Shown in pieces: positions 7,531 to 16,235 of a DNA stretch of 64,000 bases (position 1 is its first letter; each line of letters opens with the position of its first letter). A program made the translations under genes and the position numbers. Below the pieces are notes generated by a model, which was not told the DNA's origin, ran no database searches, and worked only from the letters and a program-made list of their open reading frames with translations. Source of the stretch: Plantibacter sp050587525 (GTDB lineage: Bacteria; Actinomycetota; Actinomycetes; Actinomycetales; Microbacteriaceae); contig NZ_JBOBFT010000001.1 in NCBI RefSeq assembly GCF_050587525.1, positions 682,001-746,000 on the forward strand, written 5' to 3'.

Positions 7531-10134
7531 ATGAAACGCAGGTTAACAGCAGTTTTGGCAGCGACAAGTCTCGCGATGGCCGGATCGGTGCTCGGGGCGG
7601 TACCTGCGCACGCAGTGGACTCACCGTACCTTGAGCTCGTGACGACCATTCCGGGGACACCCGCTCCTCCGGGATCGGCGGGCGATTATGGAATCTGGGT
7701 GAGCGAAGACAGCTCGCGAGCATACGTATCCAACCGGATCGACAGCACAGTGCAGTTCATCGACCTCAGCGACAATAGCGTCATCCAGACGGTGCAGCTC
7801 CCCGCCGGCGCGACACCGAACGGCGTGACCATTTCCCCCGACGGCTCGAAGGTCTACGTCGCTAGCGCCGTGTCGGGGACGCTCACGGTCATCAATACCA
7901 CAACCAACCCCGCGACCATGCACACCATCGGCGCCGGCACGATTGGGACGAATCTGCCGGTCAGGGTTGTGCTGTCGGCGGATGGAAACTACGCATACGT
8001 CTCAGAGCAGACGACTGTTGCGGGCGGCTCACGGGTCGCCGTCATCAACCTCGCCACCGAGACCATCGCCACGACGATCTCAATTCCCGACCAGGCGTAC
8101 GGGGTCACTGTCTCACCGAGTGGCTGGGTGTATGCCATGAGCACGAGCAGCAAGATCACGGCTATTGATGCTTCTAACCCCACTGCTTCTACATACCCGA
8201 CGGTGAATGTGGTTCCGGTGGGAGCTGCTTCTTTGCCGGCGGGCTCGGTGCCATACGAGACCGATACGACGCCGGACGGAAAGCAGGTCTTCTACACGGA
8301 CCGCGGCACGAACAAGGCCATCGGCGTCATTGACTCCGATCCAAGCAGCCCCACCTTCAACAAGGTTGTCGATACGATCCCAATGACGCCCTCGTCGGGT
8401 GGCCTCACCCCCGACCCCGTAAGTATCGTCGCGGAGAGCAAGTACCTGTACATCGGCGGGTACGTCTCGAACGAGATTTTGGTGTTCGACGTCGCCGCGC
8501 ACACGCTCGCGAACCGGGTGCCGCTCCAGGCCGTGGGTCCGCACGATATGGACTTCTCGCAAGAGCGGTCCACGCTCTATGTGGCGGACGCCAACTCCAA
8601 CGAGGTCTCCGTTTTCGCCGTTCCGCCGATCGCTGAGATCACCAGCCCGGCCGTCGGTTCCACCATCGATACGGAAACTCCTACGGCGTCCGGCAGCGGA
8701 CAGGCCGGGGCGACCATTCAAGTGCAAGACACAAGCGGTACGGTTCTGGGATCCGCCACTGTCGGCGCTGATGGCACCTGGACCACGCCGCTGGCAACTC
8801 TGGTGACTGGGCCTCAGACGCTGACTGTCGTTCAGGAGACCACCGGCGGCAACCAGACAAAGAGTACGACGAGTATCACCGTCGCGCTCCCGGCAGCGGT
8901 TGTCATCACGAGTCCTACCAATGCATCGACCGTGGAAACGCTCACCCCGACCGTCACCGGCACCGGCCAGCCGGGCGCCACCATCACGTTGACAGACGGC
9001 TCTGGCGCGACTCTTGGCGCCTCAACGACAGTGGGCACCGACGGCACGTGGAGCATCCCGGTGACCTCACCATTGGTTGCCGGCTCGAACACGATCGTCG
9101 CGACCCAGAAGACCGCTCTGGGCACGACCACAACTCCCGCGAAGGTGCAGGTCACTGCTGCCGTGCCGGCGAGCGTTGCGATCACGACACCCGCAGCTAA
9201 TGCGATCGTTGACACCCTCACTCCGACGCTCACCGGCACCGGGGCGCCGAACGCGACCATCACGTTCACCGCTGACGACGGCACGGTCGTCAATGAGGTC
9301 ACGGTTGCCGCCGATGGCACCTGGTCGGCTACGACGTCGGCGTTGACTCCTGGAGTGCGCACGATCACAGCCAAGCAGACAACCGTTCTGGGCACTGAGA
9401 GTACGACGGACGTGACCTTCACGGCAGACGCTGCGGTGGCTGTCGCGATCACGAGCCCAGTTTCTGGCACGAGTGCGGAGACGCCGACGCCCACGATTTC
9501 CGGAACCGGGCAGGTGGGTGCCACGGTCACCCTCACGGACGGCAACGGCGACGTGCTTGGGTCAGGAATCGTCGACGCTAGCGGGAAATGGAGCATCACG
9601 ACTTCGGCTCTGGCAGCAGGGAAGCACACGATTACGGCCACACAGGTGACGCCTGGAGGCACTAAGACGACGTCGAGCGTCACCATCAACGACATCGTGC
9701 CGGTGAACGTCGTGGTCACCGGGCCTGCAGGCGGGGCGGCCGTCGACTCCCTGACCCCAACTCTCACGGGCATAGGACAGCCATTCGCGACCGTCGTCTT
9801 GACGGATGACAACGGCACGGAGATCGGTCGCGGGACGGTTGCACCCGACGGTACTTGGTCGGTGATGACGTCGGCGTTGCCACTCGGCTCTCAGACCATC
9901 ACCATCACCCAAACCACCCAAGGCGGGACGGAGAGCGCGACCGACGTGACGTTCACGGTTGTCGCGCCCACCCCCACCCCGACTCCGGGCACCGCGTCAG
10001 CAGACTCGACTGGCGGGCAGTTGACGTCAACAGGAATCGATCTCGCGGCCGGCACGGGCGTCGCTGCAGCCTTGGTGCTGCTCGGCGCACTGTATCTGTT
10101 GGCACACACTCGCGCTGCCAGAAAGACCCAGTAG
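7531..10134 (+). CDS. Secreted surface protein: beta-propeller plus five Ig-like repeats and C-terminal membrane anchor
   Basis: The 867-residue protein begins with a signal peptide (MKRRLTAVLAATSLAMAGSV, cleavage near AHA). Residues about 30-365 form a YncE/YVTN-type beta-propeller with repeats such as SPDGSKVYVAS and SADGNYAYVSE. Five Ig-like repeats of about 85 residues follow, each with an (I/V)TSP start, a TPT.(T/S)G(T/S)G strand and a DG(T/K)W turn. A TPTPTPG linker leads to QLTSTG, a hydrophobic helix and a short basic tail (HTRAARKTQ). LTSTG resembles a sortase motif of LxxTG type. The ATG at 7531 is chosen because TGAGGTG lies just before it. It is probably a wall-exposed adhesin or scaffold; no enzyme site is visible. 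Confidence 0.85.
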   Translation: MKRRLTAVLAATSLAMAGSVLGAVPAHAVDSPYLELVTTIPGTPAPPGSAGDYGIWVSEDSSRAYVSNRIDSTVQFIDLSDNSVIQTVQLPAGATPNGVTISPDGSKVYVASAVSGTLTVINTTTNPATMHTIGAGTIGTNLPVRVVLSADGNYAYVSEQTTVAGGSRVAVINLATETIATTISIPDQAYGVTVSPSGWVYAMSTSSKITAIDASNPTASTYPTVNVVPVGAASLPAGSVPYETDTTPDGKQVFYTDRGTNKAIGVIDSDPSSPTFNKVVDTIPMTPSSGGLTPDPVSIVAESKYLYIGGYVSNEILVFDVAAHTLANRVPLQAVGPHDMDFSQERSTLYVADANSNEVSVFAVPPIAEITSPAVGSTIDTETPTASGSGQAGATIQVQDTSGTVLGSATVGADGTWTTPLATLVTGPQTLTVVQETTGGNQTKSTTSITVALPAAVVITSPTNASTVETLTPTVTGTGQPGATITLTDGSGATLGASTTVGTDGTWSIPVTSPLVAGSNTIVATQKTALGTTTTPAKVQVTAAVPASVAITTPAANAIVDTLTPTLTGTGAPNATITFTADDGTVVNEVTVAADGTWSATTSALTPGVRTITAKQTTVLGTESTTDVTFTADAAVAVAITSPVSGTSAETPTPTISGTGQVGATVTLTDGNGDVLGSGIVDASGKWSITTSALAAGKHTITATQVTPGGTKTTSSVTINDIVPVNVVVTGPAGGAAVDSLTPTLTGIGQPFATVVLTDDNGTEIGRGTVAPDGTWSVMTSALPLGSQTITITQTTQGGTESATDVTFTVVAPTPTPTPGTASADSTGGQLTSTGIDLAAGTGVAAALVLLGALYLLAHTRAARKTQ

Positions 10135-10167
10135 CGGGTCGCTCACCTCGAGCCACTCCGACACACG

Positions 10168-10211
10168 GAAGCCCCGGGAATCTTGCGCTGAGCGCTGGCC
10201 CCCGGGGCTTC
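10168..10211 (+). terminator. Stem-loop after the surface protein
   Basis: GAAGCCCCGGG and its exact complement CCCGGGGCTTC form an 11-bp stem 34 bases after the stop codon. There is no long T-run, as is common in high-GC actinobacteria. Confidence 0.6.
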
Positions 10212-10536
10212 CCGTCTTCCCCTGGGCAGCCGCTGGCGAAGCTGTGCGTATTTCAGACCCTGCCCCGACGCTTTTCTGACTCCGGAACCCATCACCGCAC
10301 CGGGCGCTCCGCCGTGACGACGCCGAGACTGATCTCGATCGATGACATCCGCTTGTCTCACATGCCCTCGCCGGATCATCCCGAGGAGAAGGCCCCTCTC
10401 ACCGCCTGGGTGGCCGTGCGTGATCCGTTCGGCAGTCAGGGCGCCGCGAGCACATCTGGAGTGTCTCTCGATATCAACGGGGCCTCTCGAGATCCCGACG
10501 ACACCCAAGTGACTGATGGGTTCGGCTACCCTCAGC
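10212..10536. other. Intergenic stretch, no gene supported
   Basis: No frame has convincing composition on either strand and I see no repeat or promoter. Confidence 0.5.
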
Positions 10537-10953
10537 TCACTGGGACTGCTGTTGCAGCCTGTATGCGATGAAGCCTCCGAGGGTGACCGCGACCACTAGC
10601 GCCGACCCGCCGATGAATGCGGTGAGGAGCAGGATGACGAACTGTGTGGGTTCGGCGTCGTCAGCTTGTTCGAGAAGCGCACGATGCTGCAGCGCCAAAC
10701 TGATCAGGAGAACCGTCGCGCCGACCGCGAGGCTGAATGCCATCCAGGGGAGCAGCCGATCGTGGAGGCGGTCCGCGGCGATACGCGCGTGAAGCGCGAG
10801 TCCTGCTGTCAACAGCCCAAGACCGAGTAACCATGCGCTGATTCTGATACCGCCCTCACCAGCGATCCCCGAGAGCCCCATCACTGCGAGGCCTGCGAAC
10901 GTCAGCGTGAGCGCTGCGGTTGACGTCGCCCCCGTTTGGCGGCTGGGATTCAT
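10537..10953 (-). CDS. Four-helix integral membrane protein, unknown function
   Basis: The 138-residue protein has four hydrophobic helices (about residues 14-34, 37-54, 70-88 and 103-127) and a basic C-terminal end (YRLQQQSQ). AAGGAG lies six bases before the ATG at 10953, which fixes the start. I recognise no family. It lies between the surface-protein gene and the GntR cluster, where further small membrane proteins accompany regulators. Confidence 0.7.
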   Translation of the reverse strand: MNPSRQTGATSTAALTLTFAGLAVMGLSGIAGEGGIRISAWLLGLGLLTAGLALHARIAADRLHDRLLPWMAFSLAVGATVLLISLALQHRALLEQADDAEPTQFVILLLTAFIGGSALVVAVTLGGFIAYRLQQQSQ

Positions 10954-10986
10954 GTCGTTCTCCTTCGTGCCACGACCGCTGGCGGT

Positions 10987-11352
10987 CTAGTGGGCATGAT
11001 CGGCGCGCCGCGCGAGCGGTTTCTGCGAGTGGGGTTGCGGCCTTGCGGACCTTCCGCCCGAGCAGGGCACCCAATTGGCGCTGTTGCATGCGAGCCGGAC
11101 GCAGCGAAGTTCGCCGTGCCCGAGCTGAGGGCCAAACGCGGGTGCGCGCACCGCATTCTGCTCACTGATCGAGGGAATGATGTGGGTTGCCGGCGCGCCG
11201 TAGACGAGCCAGTCCGCTCCCCGACGGGCATGTCCTGTTTGCGGTACCGGGGACGCCAATTGGAATGAAGTCGCGCCGGTCGAGGCGGCTTGATTCGTCC
11301 ACTCGAAACTGAGGCGATACGCGCCGCCGATGTGTAGTGGTTTAGTCGGCAT
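10987..11352 (-). CDS. Doubtful hypothetical protein
   Basis: The frame from an ATG at 11352 (GAGG eight bases upstream) encodes 121 residues starting MPTKPLHIGGAYRLSFEW. The first half has plausible composition. The second half is rich in Pro, Arg and Ser, as non-coding frames here usually are. It faces the GntR gene across an AT-rich region that could hold divergent promoters, which is the main reason to list it. Confidence 0.3.
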   Translation of the reverse strand: MPTKPLHIGGAYRLSFEWTNQAASTGATSFQLASPVPQTGHARRGADWLVYGAPATHIIPSISEQNAVRAPAFGPQLGHGELRCVRLACNSANWVPCSGGRSARPQPHSQKPLARRADHAH

Positions 11353-11454
11353 AGGATCCTCACACCCGTCATCGGGAAACAGCAAGATATTATTTACTTT
11401 AACACTACATGTTAATTCGCTGCGGGTGACAGCGTCTGAGTAAAAGCGAAACTA

Positions 11455-11485
11455 TTGACAGGTTGTGTATTTTATTCCGTATACT
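11455..11485 (+). promoter_or_regulatory. Sigma-70-type promoter giving a probable leaderless message
   Basis: A consensus TTGACA at 11455-11460 and a near-consensus TATACT at 11480-11485 are separated by 19 bases. The ATG of the GntR gene begins seven bases after TATACT, where transcription itself should start, so the message would have almost no leader. Confidence 0.6.
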
Positions 11486-11491
11486 AGGTGC

Positions 11492-12184
11492 ATGCCTGTT
11501 CCTTCAGTCGTTGCACGTACCGGACCCCGCCGCACCATGCGCGATGAGGTGTACGACAAATTGCTACAAGCGATTTACATGGGCGAGGTGGCACCTGGGG
11601 AGCGGCTGGTCGACGCGGATATCGAGACACTCACCGGTGCTTCGCGGACGCCGATCCGCGAAGCGATCGCGAAGCTCGTCGAGGTGGGCTTTGTTGAGGT
11701 CTCGCCGCAGAGCGTGACTCGGGTCGCCCCGTTGGACCTTGCTTGGCTGCGAGGTTGCGTGCAGTTGATGGGCTGGATGTTCGCCGACATTGTTGCGAAG
11801 GTATCCGACGAACTCACCGACGAAGATCTCGCCGACATTCGGGCAGGCTTCAGCTCCGGAGTTCAGGCATCATCGTGGGCTGAGGTGCTGGAATCGCCCG
11901 ACCCCCGCGGAGAGTCACTGGGCGTCCTCGTGCGCCGCAAGGGGAACGCGAGTTATGCCGCTTTTGAGGGCATCTACAGCCCCCATATCGGACGCGCTCT
12001 CAACTTGCACCCCGAGCTGCTTCCCCTGTCGGCGATGCAGCCGGCCGTGGAGTCGTTCCTCGCCGCACTGGAGGCCAAGGATGCAGCGCTGGCTTCGGCG
12101 GAGATCGAGTCGATCTTCACCGTCGTGTTCGGCGGCTTCCTCGATCGCCTCGACACCAAACTCGCAGAACAGGATGAGAGCTGA
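11492..12184 (+). CDS. GntR-family transcriptional regulator (paralogue 1)
   Basis: The 230-residue protein has a GntR winged helix at residues about 13-75: MRDEVYDKLLQAIYMGEVAPGERL, then GASRTPIREAIAKLVEVGFVE, the recognition helix region of FadR/VanR-type regulators. The C-terminal half is mostly helical, as in FCD ligand-binding domains, but I do not see the usual Asp/His metal set. It should bind DNA as a dimer and respond to a small ligand. The stop overlaps the start of the next GntR gene by one base (TGATG), so the two are coupled. Confidence 0.82.
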   Translation: MPVPSVVARTGPRRTMRDEVYDKLLQAIYMGEVAPGERLVDADIETLTGASRTPIREAIAKLVEVGFVEVSPQSVTRVAPLDLAWLRGCVQLMGWMFADIVAKVSDELTDEDLADIRAGFSSGVQASSWAEVLESPDPRGESLGVLVRRKGNASYAAFEGIYSPHIGRALNLHPELLPLSAMQPAVESFLAALEAKDAALASAEIESIFTVVFGGFLDRLDTKLAEQDES

Positions 12185-12783
12185 TGCCCCTTCGTGATTC
12201 GGTCCAAACAACCGCGAAGCCGAAGCGTCGCCTGATGCGCACTCGGGCGTACGAAGCTATTCTCGACGCCATTCTGGATGGCCGTCTCGAGCCTGGCGAG
12301 CTCTTGCGCGACAGCGACCTGAGTGCATGGTTGGGTCTGTCTCGTACACCAATTCGCGAGGCATTGAATCAGCTGGCCGCGAAGGGGTTAATCGAACAGG
12401 AAGTCCACCGGTACACGCGAGTCGCACCTCTCGACGCCGCACGGTTTGAGCAGTCTTCGGAAGCCCTGACCATGCTCGTGAATCGGCTCTCATCCGAGTG
12501 CGCAAGACGTGACGTTCCACTGGCCGAGCTGAACGCCGCGTTTGCCGCAACACAGGATCCGTCATCATCTCTTCACGAGTTCACGACAGCAGCAAGCACC
12601 TACTGTGTGGCATTGGCTGACGTGGCGGGTAACCCCGTCGCTGCGCACGCCGTCTCATCGCTGTTGCCGTCGATGCAGCGCATGGTGCTGGCACGACCGG
12701 AGCGCTTCGACCGAGAGCAAGCCCGACGCGACCTGGCCCGGATGCACGAACACATGCTGCAGCAGCGGGCCGCTGCCGCGTAA
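12184..12783 (+). CDS. GntR-family transcriptional regulator (paralogue 2)
   Basis: The 199-residue protein repeats the GntR winged-helix pattern: MRTRAYEAILDAILDGRLEPGELL and SRTPIREALNQLAAKGLIEQE. The C-terminal helical part is shorter than a normal FCD domain and has few histidines (only the late RMHEHML), so metal and ligand binding are doubtful. It is co-translated with paralogue 1. Two regulators in tandem could form a heterodimer or cross-regulate; that is inference. Confidence 0.82.
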   Translation: MPLRDSVQTTAKPKRRLMRTRAYEAILDAILDGRLEPGELLRDSDLSAWLGLSRTPIREALNQLAAKGLIEQEVHRYTRVAPLDAARFEQSSEALTMLVNRLSSECARRDVPLAELNAAFAATQDPSSSLHEFTTAASTYCVALADVAGNPVAAHAVSSLLPSMQRMVLARPERFDREQARRDLARMHEHMLQQRAAAA

Positions 12784-13362
12784 GGTTCAACCCCGCTCCC
12801 AGGCGGGACCTGGAGCCCCGTCGTGGAGTGTCTACTCGGTGGCTCCCCCGGAGGCTTGGTGCGCCCTGTGCGCGGCGCACCTGGGGCTGCACTCATGTGC
12901 TCCCGCTGTGCAGCGCGAGTTTTGGCCGGATTCACCTTCGTTCCGTCGCTGGACAGGCTCGTTTCACACCGATGCGCGCAGGATCTCAGCCCTTCCAGTT
13001 GAGGGCGACGTTTCGCGTAGAGATTGCCTTCAGCACGCAGCACGCCGTGCCCGTTTGAGGCGCCTGGACCCTTGAGATTGTGGTCTGACACATTCCCCGA
13101 TGCGGGACGGTGCGACGCCGCGGAGAGGTCACACATCGTTGCAACGTGATCTGCGCGGCCGTTTGGGGTCACCCCACGTCAAGGCTCCCCCGTTGATTTA
13201 AGCAACGCGAGCAGGTCGTGGCACGTGCCCTGACCCGCTTTGGGTGGCTCCGGCGGCCCCGGCTGACAGGCGCGCCCTTCGCGTGTCCACGCTCCAACTC
13301 CATTTCAGACCGTCAGCGCCCCCTCCTGCACGGCGCGGCTCTTTCGCATGCCAATAATCCAG
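12784..13362. other. Intergenic stretch, no gene supported
   Basis: About 580 bases between two GntR genes. Several long frames exist on both strands but their composition (Pro/Arg/Ser/His-rich, no helices) is that of non-coding GC-rich DNA. Confidence 0.55.
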
Positions 13363-13391
13363 CTAACATGTGTCAGGATATGTTAGATATG
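13363..13391. promoter_or_regulatory. Nested inverted repeats upstream of GntR paralogue 3
   Basis: CTAACAT (13363-13369) and ATGTTAG (13380-13386) form a seven-base inverted repeat with a ten-base spacer. A second symmetric element, ATATGTTAGATAT at 13378-13390, overlaps its right arm. The site lies about 75 bases before the GntR start and contains TATGTT, which could serve as a -10 box, so it may be both promoter and operator. Confidence 0.45.
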
Positions 13392-13465
13392 TCCAGATGG
13401 GTGTTTGTTCGCTGCCCGATTTGAACTCGCGTGGTCACGAGGCGAGCGGCGATGGAAGGGAAGTC

Positions 13466-14128
13466 ATGCCGGTTCCAGAGGTCGTTGAACCCTGTATGCG
13501 CACGTCCAGCCGGACGATGGCAGCAGAGCGGCTCCGTGCGGCTATTTTTGACGGGACATTCGAACCGGGCGAGCGACTTCGGGATAGCGAGCTGAGCCAC
13601 TGGCTTGGTGTTTCCCGCACCCCCCTGCGGGAGGCACTCCATGATCTCGGACAGGTCGGATTGGTTGAACGCTGCCCGCAGCGTCACACTCGCGTGGTGG
13701 AAGCCGAGCCCGGCCGCAAGACCGTACTGGCGGAGGCGCTTGAGGGAGTGATGGTTCTTCTCTTGACTTCTTCGCCGGCGCCCTGGCCATCAACGACGGT
13801 GACAGAGCTCAGCAAACAAGTCCGCCTTGCGGGCCAGGCCGTGCGGAGCATGGACGTGCGCGGGCACAATCGTGCATTTCGGGAACTTCTCGCCGGACTC
13901 AGCCACTCGGGCACGAACCCGGTATTGAGTTCGGTGCTGTCCCCCCACGTTCCCGTTCTCGCTCACCGAGTATGTATCGCGTGGGAGTCTCCTGCTGCCG
14001 GGCCAGTCGTCGAGCGGCGTTCCCTCCTTATGCAGGCGTATCAGGAGCTGTCTGTCCGTGTGAGCTCGCAATCCACGGAAGCGATCATCGAAGGCACCGC
14101 AACTCTCATCCACGCATTCCGCGGCTAG
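13466..14128 (+). CDS. GntR-family transcriptional regulator (paralogue 3)
   Basis: The 220-residue protein has the same winged helix as its neighbours: MAAERLRAAIFDGTFEPGERLRD and SRTPLREALHDLGQVGLVE. The helical C-terminal domain lacks a clear FCD metal set. The ATG at 13466 is chosen because AAGGGAAG precedes it closely; the longer frame from 13370 would run through the inverted repeats. It stands alone, 338 bases from the stop of paralogue 2 to the farthest upstream start. Confidence 0.8.
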   Translation: MPVPEVVEPCMRTSSRTMAAERLRAAIFDGTFEPGERLRDSELSHWLGVSRTPLREALHDLGQVGLVERCPQRHTRVVEAEPGRKTVLAEALEGVMVLLLTSSPAPWPSTTVTELSKQVRLAGQAVRSMDVRGHNRAFRELLAGLSHSGTNPVLSSVLSPHVPVLAHRVCIAWESPAAGPVVERRSLLMQAYQELSVRVSSQSTEAIIEGTATLIHAFRG

Positions 14129-14427
14129 ACCAGATCATGAGCCATGCATCGGTTGCCACTAGGTGCGCGTTGCGACAGAAGTTCTGCTCGTGGCCCGGCG
14201 TCGGCTCGGCCAGTTCAAGGCGTGGGGCAAGAACACGGACATGCTCGTATGACGCGACAGGGCCGAACGTTTGTGAGCTGGGTGCGTGGCTGTGGACACG
14301 AGCGAGACCTCCATACTGCAGGACACGGACGGCCCAGGCGTCTTTACTGCCTCGCTGCGATGGGTTTCGCATATGAGCTTCACGGGCGGGCCAGTCGGAG
14401 CGTCTCTCAGGACGGCTCGTCGCTGCG
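14129..14427. other. Intergenic stretch, no gene supported
   Basis: About 300 bases between convergent genes. No terminator-like stem or coding frame is convincing. Confidence 0.45.
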
Positions 14428-14712
14428 TCAGCTTCGGTTCTCCTCCGGGGACTCCGAATGGTGGGCAGGGAGTGGAGTCATTCCAGCCGCACCCCTCAGG
14501 ATGCGCCACCGGCAGTTGACCGCGACCAGTGTCACCTGTGCCACAAAAAGGGAAGCTGCCCCGATCAAGGTGGCGCTCCCGATGCCATGCGGGTGGGTGG
14601 TGACGAAGAAGGACATCGCCACCGCCCACGCAACGAGGGCGTCGACGGAAGCCGTCCCGATGAGGAGAATCACAACGACCAAGGCCCCCTCAACCCGCCG
14701 ACGCTGACTCAT
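14428..14712 (-). CDS. Small membrane protein divergent from GntR paralogue 4
   Basis: The 94-residue protein (MSQRRRVEGALVVVILLIG...) has a basic N-terminus, two to three hydrophobic helices and a polar tail. The ATG at 14712 lies 112 bases from the divergent GntR start at 14825, with an AT-rich stretch in between. I recognise no family. By position it is a plausible target of the divergent regulator. Confidence 0.6.
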   Translation of the reverse strand: MSQRRRVEGALVVVILLIGTASVDALVAWAVAMSFFVTTHPHGIGSATLIGAASLFVAQVTLVAVNCRWRILRGAAGMTPLPAHHSESPEENRS

Positions 14713-14732
14713 ACCTGACACCGATCTACTCG

Positions 14733-14760
14733 TGATAAATTTAACATTATATTTGCAGAA
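14733..14760. promoter_or_regulatory. AT-rich divergent promoter region
   Basis: The stretch around TTAACATTATATTTG is AT-rich in a GC-rich region and sits between the divergent membrane-protein and GntR genes. It contains ATGTTAAA on the minus strand, similar to the ATGTTAGA half-sites near other genes of this cluster. Confidence 0.35.
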
Positions 14761-14824
14761 CATGCTGGGTTTTCGCTGACCACGCCCCTCGGGGTGAGCT
14801 GCTGCTAGACAAAGGAGAACGGAC

Positions 14825-15460
14825 ATGCCAATTCCCAAAGGCACCTTGGTTGAGCGGGTGTCGCTCCGTGAGGCCGCGCTCATTCGGATTCGGGCGGCAA
14901 TCTTTGACAACACCCTGGAGCCAGGTGAACGCTTGCACGACCATCAACTGCAGTCCTGGCTTGGTGTCTCGAGAACTCCAGTACGCGAGGCTCTCAACGA
15001 CCTCGCTCGAGTCGGACTCATCGAGATGTCCGCTCAGCGATTCACCCGCGTGGCTACCCCCGAACCGGATTCCCAGGCAGAGCTCGGGGCAGCACTGTTC
15101 TCCCTGCTGTGCGCTGGCATTCCCGAGGCGATTCCCGACCTCGACACCGTTCAACGGTCCCGGTTGATGGAGGCGTTGGATGACGTCGCCGCCGCCGGCA
15201 TGTCGCCCGCAAGGTTCCGTCAAGCCTTCGTGCAGTTCGCTACCCACCTCGCCGACTCGGTGCCGAATCAGTTCCTGAGTTGCGCAACCTCAGCCCATAT
15301 CGAGGCGTTGGCCTACCGGTTTGCTGTGTGCGCGACCACCAGCGGCCGGTTCGAGGCGGTGAACGAGGCATCGCTCGCGACACTTAAATCTGCGCTGGCC
15401 ACCAACGACCCCGCATTCATCCGCAGCAGCCTGTACGCCTTTGTCCATTCAGTGGCGTAG
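14825..15460 (+). CDS. GntR-family transcriptional regulator (paralogue 4)
   Basis: The 211-residue protein has the GntR winged helix: ALIRIRAAIFDNTLEPGERLHD and SRTPVREALNDLARVGLIEMS. It is closest in this window to paralogue 3 (AAIFD.T.EPGERL, VREAL.DL..VGL). The C-terminal half is helical and short of metal ligands. AAAGGAG eight bases before the ATG fixes the start. It is divergent from a small membrane protein and 397 bases upstream of another. Confidence 0.82.
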   Translation: MPIPKGTLVERVSLREAALIRIRAAIFDNTLEPGERLHDHQLQSWLGVSRTPVREALNDLARVGLIEMSAQRFTRVATPEPDSQAELGAALFSLLCAGIPEAIPDLDTVQRSRLMEALDDVAAAGMSPARFRQAFVQFATHLADSVPNQFLSCATSAHIEALAYRFAVCATTSGRFEAVNEASLATLKSALATNDPAFIRSSLYAFVHSVA

Positions 15461-15825
15461 GAAGCTAGATCGCGGAAGTTCGTTTCCGATGGGCTCCATC
15501 GTCATCGCCGTCATCGATTGAAACGGCTTCCTCCTGTCTTGAGGTCAGCCGAAACGAGCGCCAACGAGGGTCAGCCAGATGGCCCGCGTCGGCAAAGCGG
15601 GCCTCCCTGCGCATCGTGGGGTTGTTCTCCCGAACCGTACTTCAGCCCGGCGTTCCGAGACTCGAGCAGGCACACGGACGCAGGCATCGAAAGCGCTGCC
15701 GTTCACCATCCCGGCCGAGGCGAACTCGGCCGCGTCGCTGTTCTGCACTGAGAGGGCAGTCGCGGAATGCCTGCGGGCGAATCAGTTGTACACGCAGCAC
15801 TCAGACACGACATTGTAATGTGAAA
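15461..15825. other. Intergenic stretch, no gene supported
   Basis: No convincing frame. A 67-codon minus-strand frame at 15545-15748 was considered but lacks a start signal and protein-like composition. Confidence 0.45.
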
Positions 15826-15840
15826 TAACATGTTAGAAAT
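15826..15840 (+). promoter_or_regulatory. TAACATGTTA palindrome upstream of the PLDc_N protein
   Basis: A perfect ten-base palindrome (15826-15835) continues into TAGAAAT. It lies about 20 bases before the gene start at 15858, in an AT-rich stretch that could also be the promoter -10 region. Confidence 0.4.
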
Positions 15841-15857
15841 CGACTTGTAGGAGCGTC

Positions 15858-16061
15858 ATGCTTGCCATTCTTCTCGCTGTGGGCACCATTGCCTGCCTCG
15901 CGCTCGTCATCTCAGCTCTCATCGAGGTGTCGGGAGCCGAACTCACTGGAAAAACGAAGGCGCTCTGGATCATCGCGATCCTCGTTGCGCCCTTCTTAGG
16001 CGCCGGTGCCTGGTTCCTCACCTCCAAGCGAGACGCCACAGCTGACAACAGCTCTCAGTAG
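15858..16061 (+). CDS. PLDc_N-type small membrane protein
   Basis: The 67-residue protein has two hydrophobic helices. The second contains KALWIIAILVAPFLGAGAWFL, close to the signature of the phospholipase-D-nuclease N-terminal (PLDc_N) family, which are membrane hairpins without enzyme activity of their own. AGGAG before the ATG at 15858 fixes the start. It may be controlled by the TAACATGTTA site just upstream. Confidence 0.7.
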   Translation: MLAILLAVGTIACLALVISALIEVSGAELTGKTKALWIIAILVAPFLGAGAWFLTSKRDATADNSSQ

Positions 16062-16172
16062 TCTTCAATGCTCGGCCTCACGGTACTGCTGCATTGTGCC
16101 GCCGAGCCCTGGTCGACGGGCCGCTTCAGTCTTCGACCGGGCTCGTGGGTCGCCTTCAACCGGCAGCAGGAA

Positions 16173-16205
16173 AGCGGTGGCGCAGATCATTTCTGGGCCA
16201 CCGCT
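16173..16205 (-). terminator. Stem-loop after the WxL/DUF916 gene pair
   Basis: AGCGGTGGC and GCCACCGCT form a perfect nine-base stem just beyond the end of the leftward DUF916-like gene. The following minus-strand bases contain a short T-run (CTTTCC). Confidence 0.5.
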
Positions 16206-16235
16206 CCTGCGCTTAGATGGTGTGCAAGTGCGGGG

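Noticed and set aside
12600..13172. Minus-strand frame of 190 codons opposite the end of GntR 2
   Set aside because: Half of it is a shadow of GntR 2 and the rest has no protein-like pattern or start signal.
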